Shown here one piece after another: positions 6,047 to 7,313 of a stretch of DNA of 7,313 nucleotides. The position numbers and the translations under genes are program-made. The DNA lies in contig DLYJ01000101.1 in NCBI GenBank assembly GCA_003447785.1, forward strand, positions 2,209 through 9,521. The letters run 5' to 3'. This DNA is from Treponema sp. Lineage in GTDB: Bacteria; Spirochaetota; Spirochaetia; Treponematales; Treponemataceae. The stretch's first letter is position 1. The number at the start of each line of letters is the position of its first letter. Below the pieces are notes generated by a model that saw only the letters and a program-made list of their open reading frames with translations, made no database searches and was not told the DNA's origin.

Positions 6047-7303
6047 CAGAATTTTTCCAACCGTGTTTATGAAAAACTTTCCAAACTTTCCAAAAACCAG
6101 ATTGAACAGCTATTCAGCGAACTTCATACCGAAAACTCGGTTCTGCGTTCGATTTTTCAGTCATTATCCACCGGCCTTGTAACAGTTGATAAAAACTGCC
6201 ACATTCTCGAAATCAACAAGGCTGCAGAAAGACTTTTGTCCATTAATAATTATTCAAAGGATGATGAAGATTTAACCTTACCTGACTATATCGAAGACGA
6301 CGAAATTTTGCAGTTTTTTAAGGATTGCTTTGATAAAAACAAAACAAATGTTTCTGACGAGTTTACAATTAAAACTTCCGGCGGAAGCGTGCGCTTTATC
6401 GAAATTTTTGTTTCGTCCCTTGTTCAGGAAAGCAGCATTACAGGTTCAATCATTCTGATTGACGACGTAACGGAAAAACGCAATCAGGAAATTCTCCTCC
6501 ACCGCATGGAAGCTATGGCAGGCCTTACAAATATTGCCGCAAGCGTGGCTCACGAAATTAAAAACCCTCTCGGCGCAATCAGCATTCACATTCAGCTTTT
6601 GCAGAAAGCAATCAGAAAAAAGCGGGAAGGGGACGGAATGCTTCCTGATAAAAAGTTTACGGAAAACTATCTTGATGTTGTAAACCAGGAAATTGACCGC
6701 CTGAATAAAATCGTTGTGGACTTTTTAATGGCAGTCCGTCCTGTTTCTGCCCAGCTTGAACTTGTAAATCCAAACAAAATCCTCACTGATTTTGTTGCAT
6801 TCATCACTCCAGAATTTACTGAAAAGCATGTTAAAGTTGAATCCGAATTTTGTCCAAACTGCCCAAAACTCCTTTTGGACGAAAAACTTTTCCGCGAAGT
6901 GATAGTAAACCTCGCTCAGAACGCTTTATACGCCATTACAGAGCGTTTTGACGCATTCAATAAATCAAAAACATTGGGACAGGTTGCAGGCGGCCGTCTG
7001 GGCATCAGTTCCCTTATAAAAGACGATAAATTCATTCTCACTTTTACTGACAACGGTACCGGAATGAGCGAAGAAACGCTTTCCCGGGTATTTGAACCGT
7101 ATTATACGACAAAGGCAAACGGAACAGGGCTCGGACTTGCCATGTGCTACAAAATCATAAAAGAGTTCCGTGGAGATATAAGCGTAACTTCTACTGTGGG
7201 ACAGGGAAGTGAATTTACAATTACTCTGCCGGTTCCCCAGACAACACAAAAGCTTTTGACCCATAACTCTTCAGGAGGCATGATAAAAATTACGTCCCTG
7301 TAA
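6044..7303 (+). CDS. Soluble PAS-domain sensor histidine kinase (NtrB/AtoS-like)
   Basis: This 419-residue two-component kinase has no membrane helix, so it should sense a cytoplasmic signal. A short N-terminal helix (about 5-38) leads into a PAS domain (about 34-145, with STGLVTVDKNCHILEINKAAERLL at its start and ILIDDVTEKR at its end). The dimerisation domain has the H-box SVAHEIKNPLGA (167-178), with H170 as the phosphorylated residue. The ATPase domain has the N-box (REVIVNLAQNALYAI, 284-298), G1 DNGTG (336-340), the F-box FEPYYTTK (350-357) and G2 GTGLGLA (360-366). All catalytic motifs are intact. A CPNC pair (270-273) lies just before the N-box. About 20 polar residues (399-419) follow the usual end of the fold, and the last seven codons form one arm of an inverted repeat. 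An NtrC-type response regulator is expected just downstream but is outside the window. I recall a similar kinase near murG in treponemes; this is unverified. Confidence 0.93.
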   Translation: MQNFSNRVYEKLSKLSKNQIEQLFSELHTENSVLRSIFQSLSTGLVTVDKNCHILEINKAAERLLSINNYSKDDEDLTLPDYIEDDEILQFFKDCFDKNKTNVSDEFTIKTSGGSVRFIEIFVSSLVQESSITGSIILIDDVTEKRNQEILLHRMEAMAGLTNIAASVAHEIKNPLGAISIHIQLLQKAIRKKREGDGMLPDKKFTENYLDVVNQEIDRLNKIVVDFLMAVRPVSAQLELVNPNKILTDFVAFITPEFTEKHVKVESEFCPNCPKLLLDEKLFREVIVNLAQNALYAITERFDAFNKSKTLGQVAGGRLGISSLIKDDKFILTFTDNGTGMSEETLSRVFEPYYTTKANGTGLGLAMCYKIIKEFRGDISVTSTVGQGSEFTITLPVPQTTQKLLTHNSSGGMIKITSL

Positions 7304-7313
7304 TTTTTATCAT
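7280..7313 (+). repeat. Perfect 14-bp inverted repeat over the kinase stop codon
   Basis: ATGATAAAAATTAC (7280-7293) is exactly complementary to GTAATTTTTATCAT (7300-7313), with the six-base loop GTCCCT between. The TAA stop (7301-7303) is inside the right arm. A strong ribosome-site-like AGGAGG (7273-7278) lies one base before the left arm. The stem is AT-rich and the window ends at the arm, so no T run can be checked. It may be an AT-rich terminator, a hairpin between the kinase and the next gene, or an end-of-contig artefact. Confidence 0.75.

Noticed and set aside
1..7313. Mobile element, phage, CRISPR or toxin-antitoxin content
   Set aside because: I saw no transposase, integrase, spaced repeats, or small paired genes on either strand. 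Longer stretches are all explained by the listed genes.

Overview
The window looks like a piece of a Treponema-type spirochaete chromosome, probably a commensal or rumen species of moderate GC. This rests on three things: the order murG, cvpA-family gene, delta'-like clamp-loader gene, soluble histidine kinase, which I recall from treponemal genomes but could not check; a signal-peptide protein that looks like a treponemal outer-membrane beta-barrel; and the sequence style of MurG and the ABC-F ATPase. All genes lie on the + strand. No mobile element, CRISPR array or phage gene is visible.

Layout. Bases 3-239 are the 3' end of a lysine-rich protein whose body lies off the left edge. An ABC-F ATPase gene (253-1893) follows after 13 bases and is probably co-transcribed with it. 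A tRNA-Phe(GAA) gene (1955-2027) has its own promoter, and a strong intrinsic terminator starts at its last base. A beta-barrel-like outer-membrane protein gene (2132-3085) is a single-gene unit with a good promoter and Shine-Dalgarno site, closed by tandem hairpins. The last is a 9-bp stem followed by eight Ts. From about 3150 to the right edge lies a tightly packed unit: murG, a CvpA-family membrane protein (8-base gap), a HolB-like delta' subunit (1-base TAATG overlap) and a PAS/HisKA/HATPase kinase (11-base gap). The window ends in a perfect 14-bp inverted repeat over the kinase stop codon.

How the genes fit together. The right-hand unit mixes peptidoglycan precursor synthesis (MurG), a small polytopic membrane protein, the replication clamp loader and a cytosolic NtrB-like sensor kinase. 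The partner response regulator would be expected just past the right edge. The left part is translation-related (ABC-F, tRNA-Phe).

The most notable observation is in the ABC-F protein. One composite ATP site appears intact (Walker A/B of domain 1 with LSGGE of domain 2). The other has lost its Walker A lysine, Q-loop glutamine, catalytic glutamate and the LSGG signature, all on the same side. This predicts a one-site, asymmetric ABC-F ATPase. Other points worth a look are a roughly 100-residue insertion in the delta'-like protein, a possible leaderless murG mRNA, and the terminal inverted repeat. I see no clear new multi-gene system.
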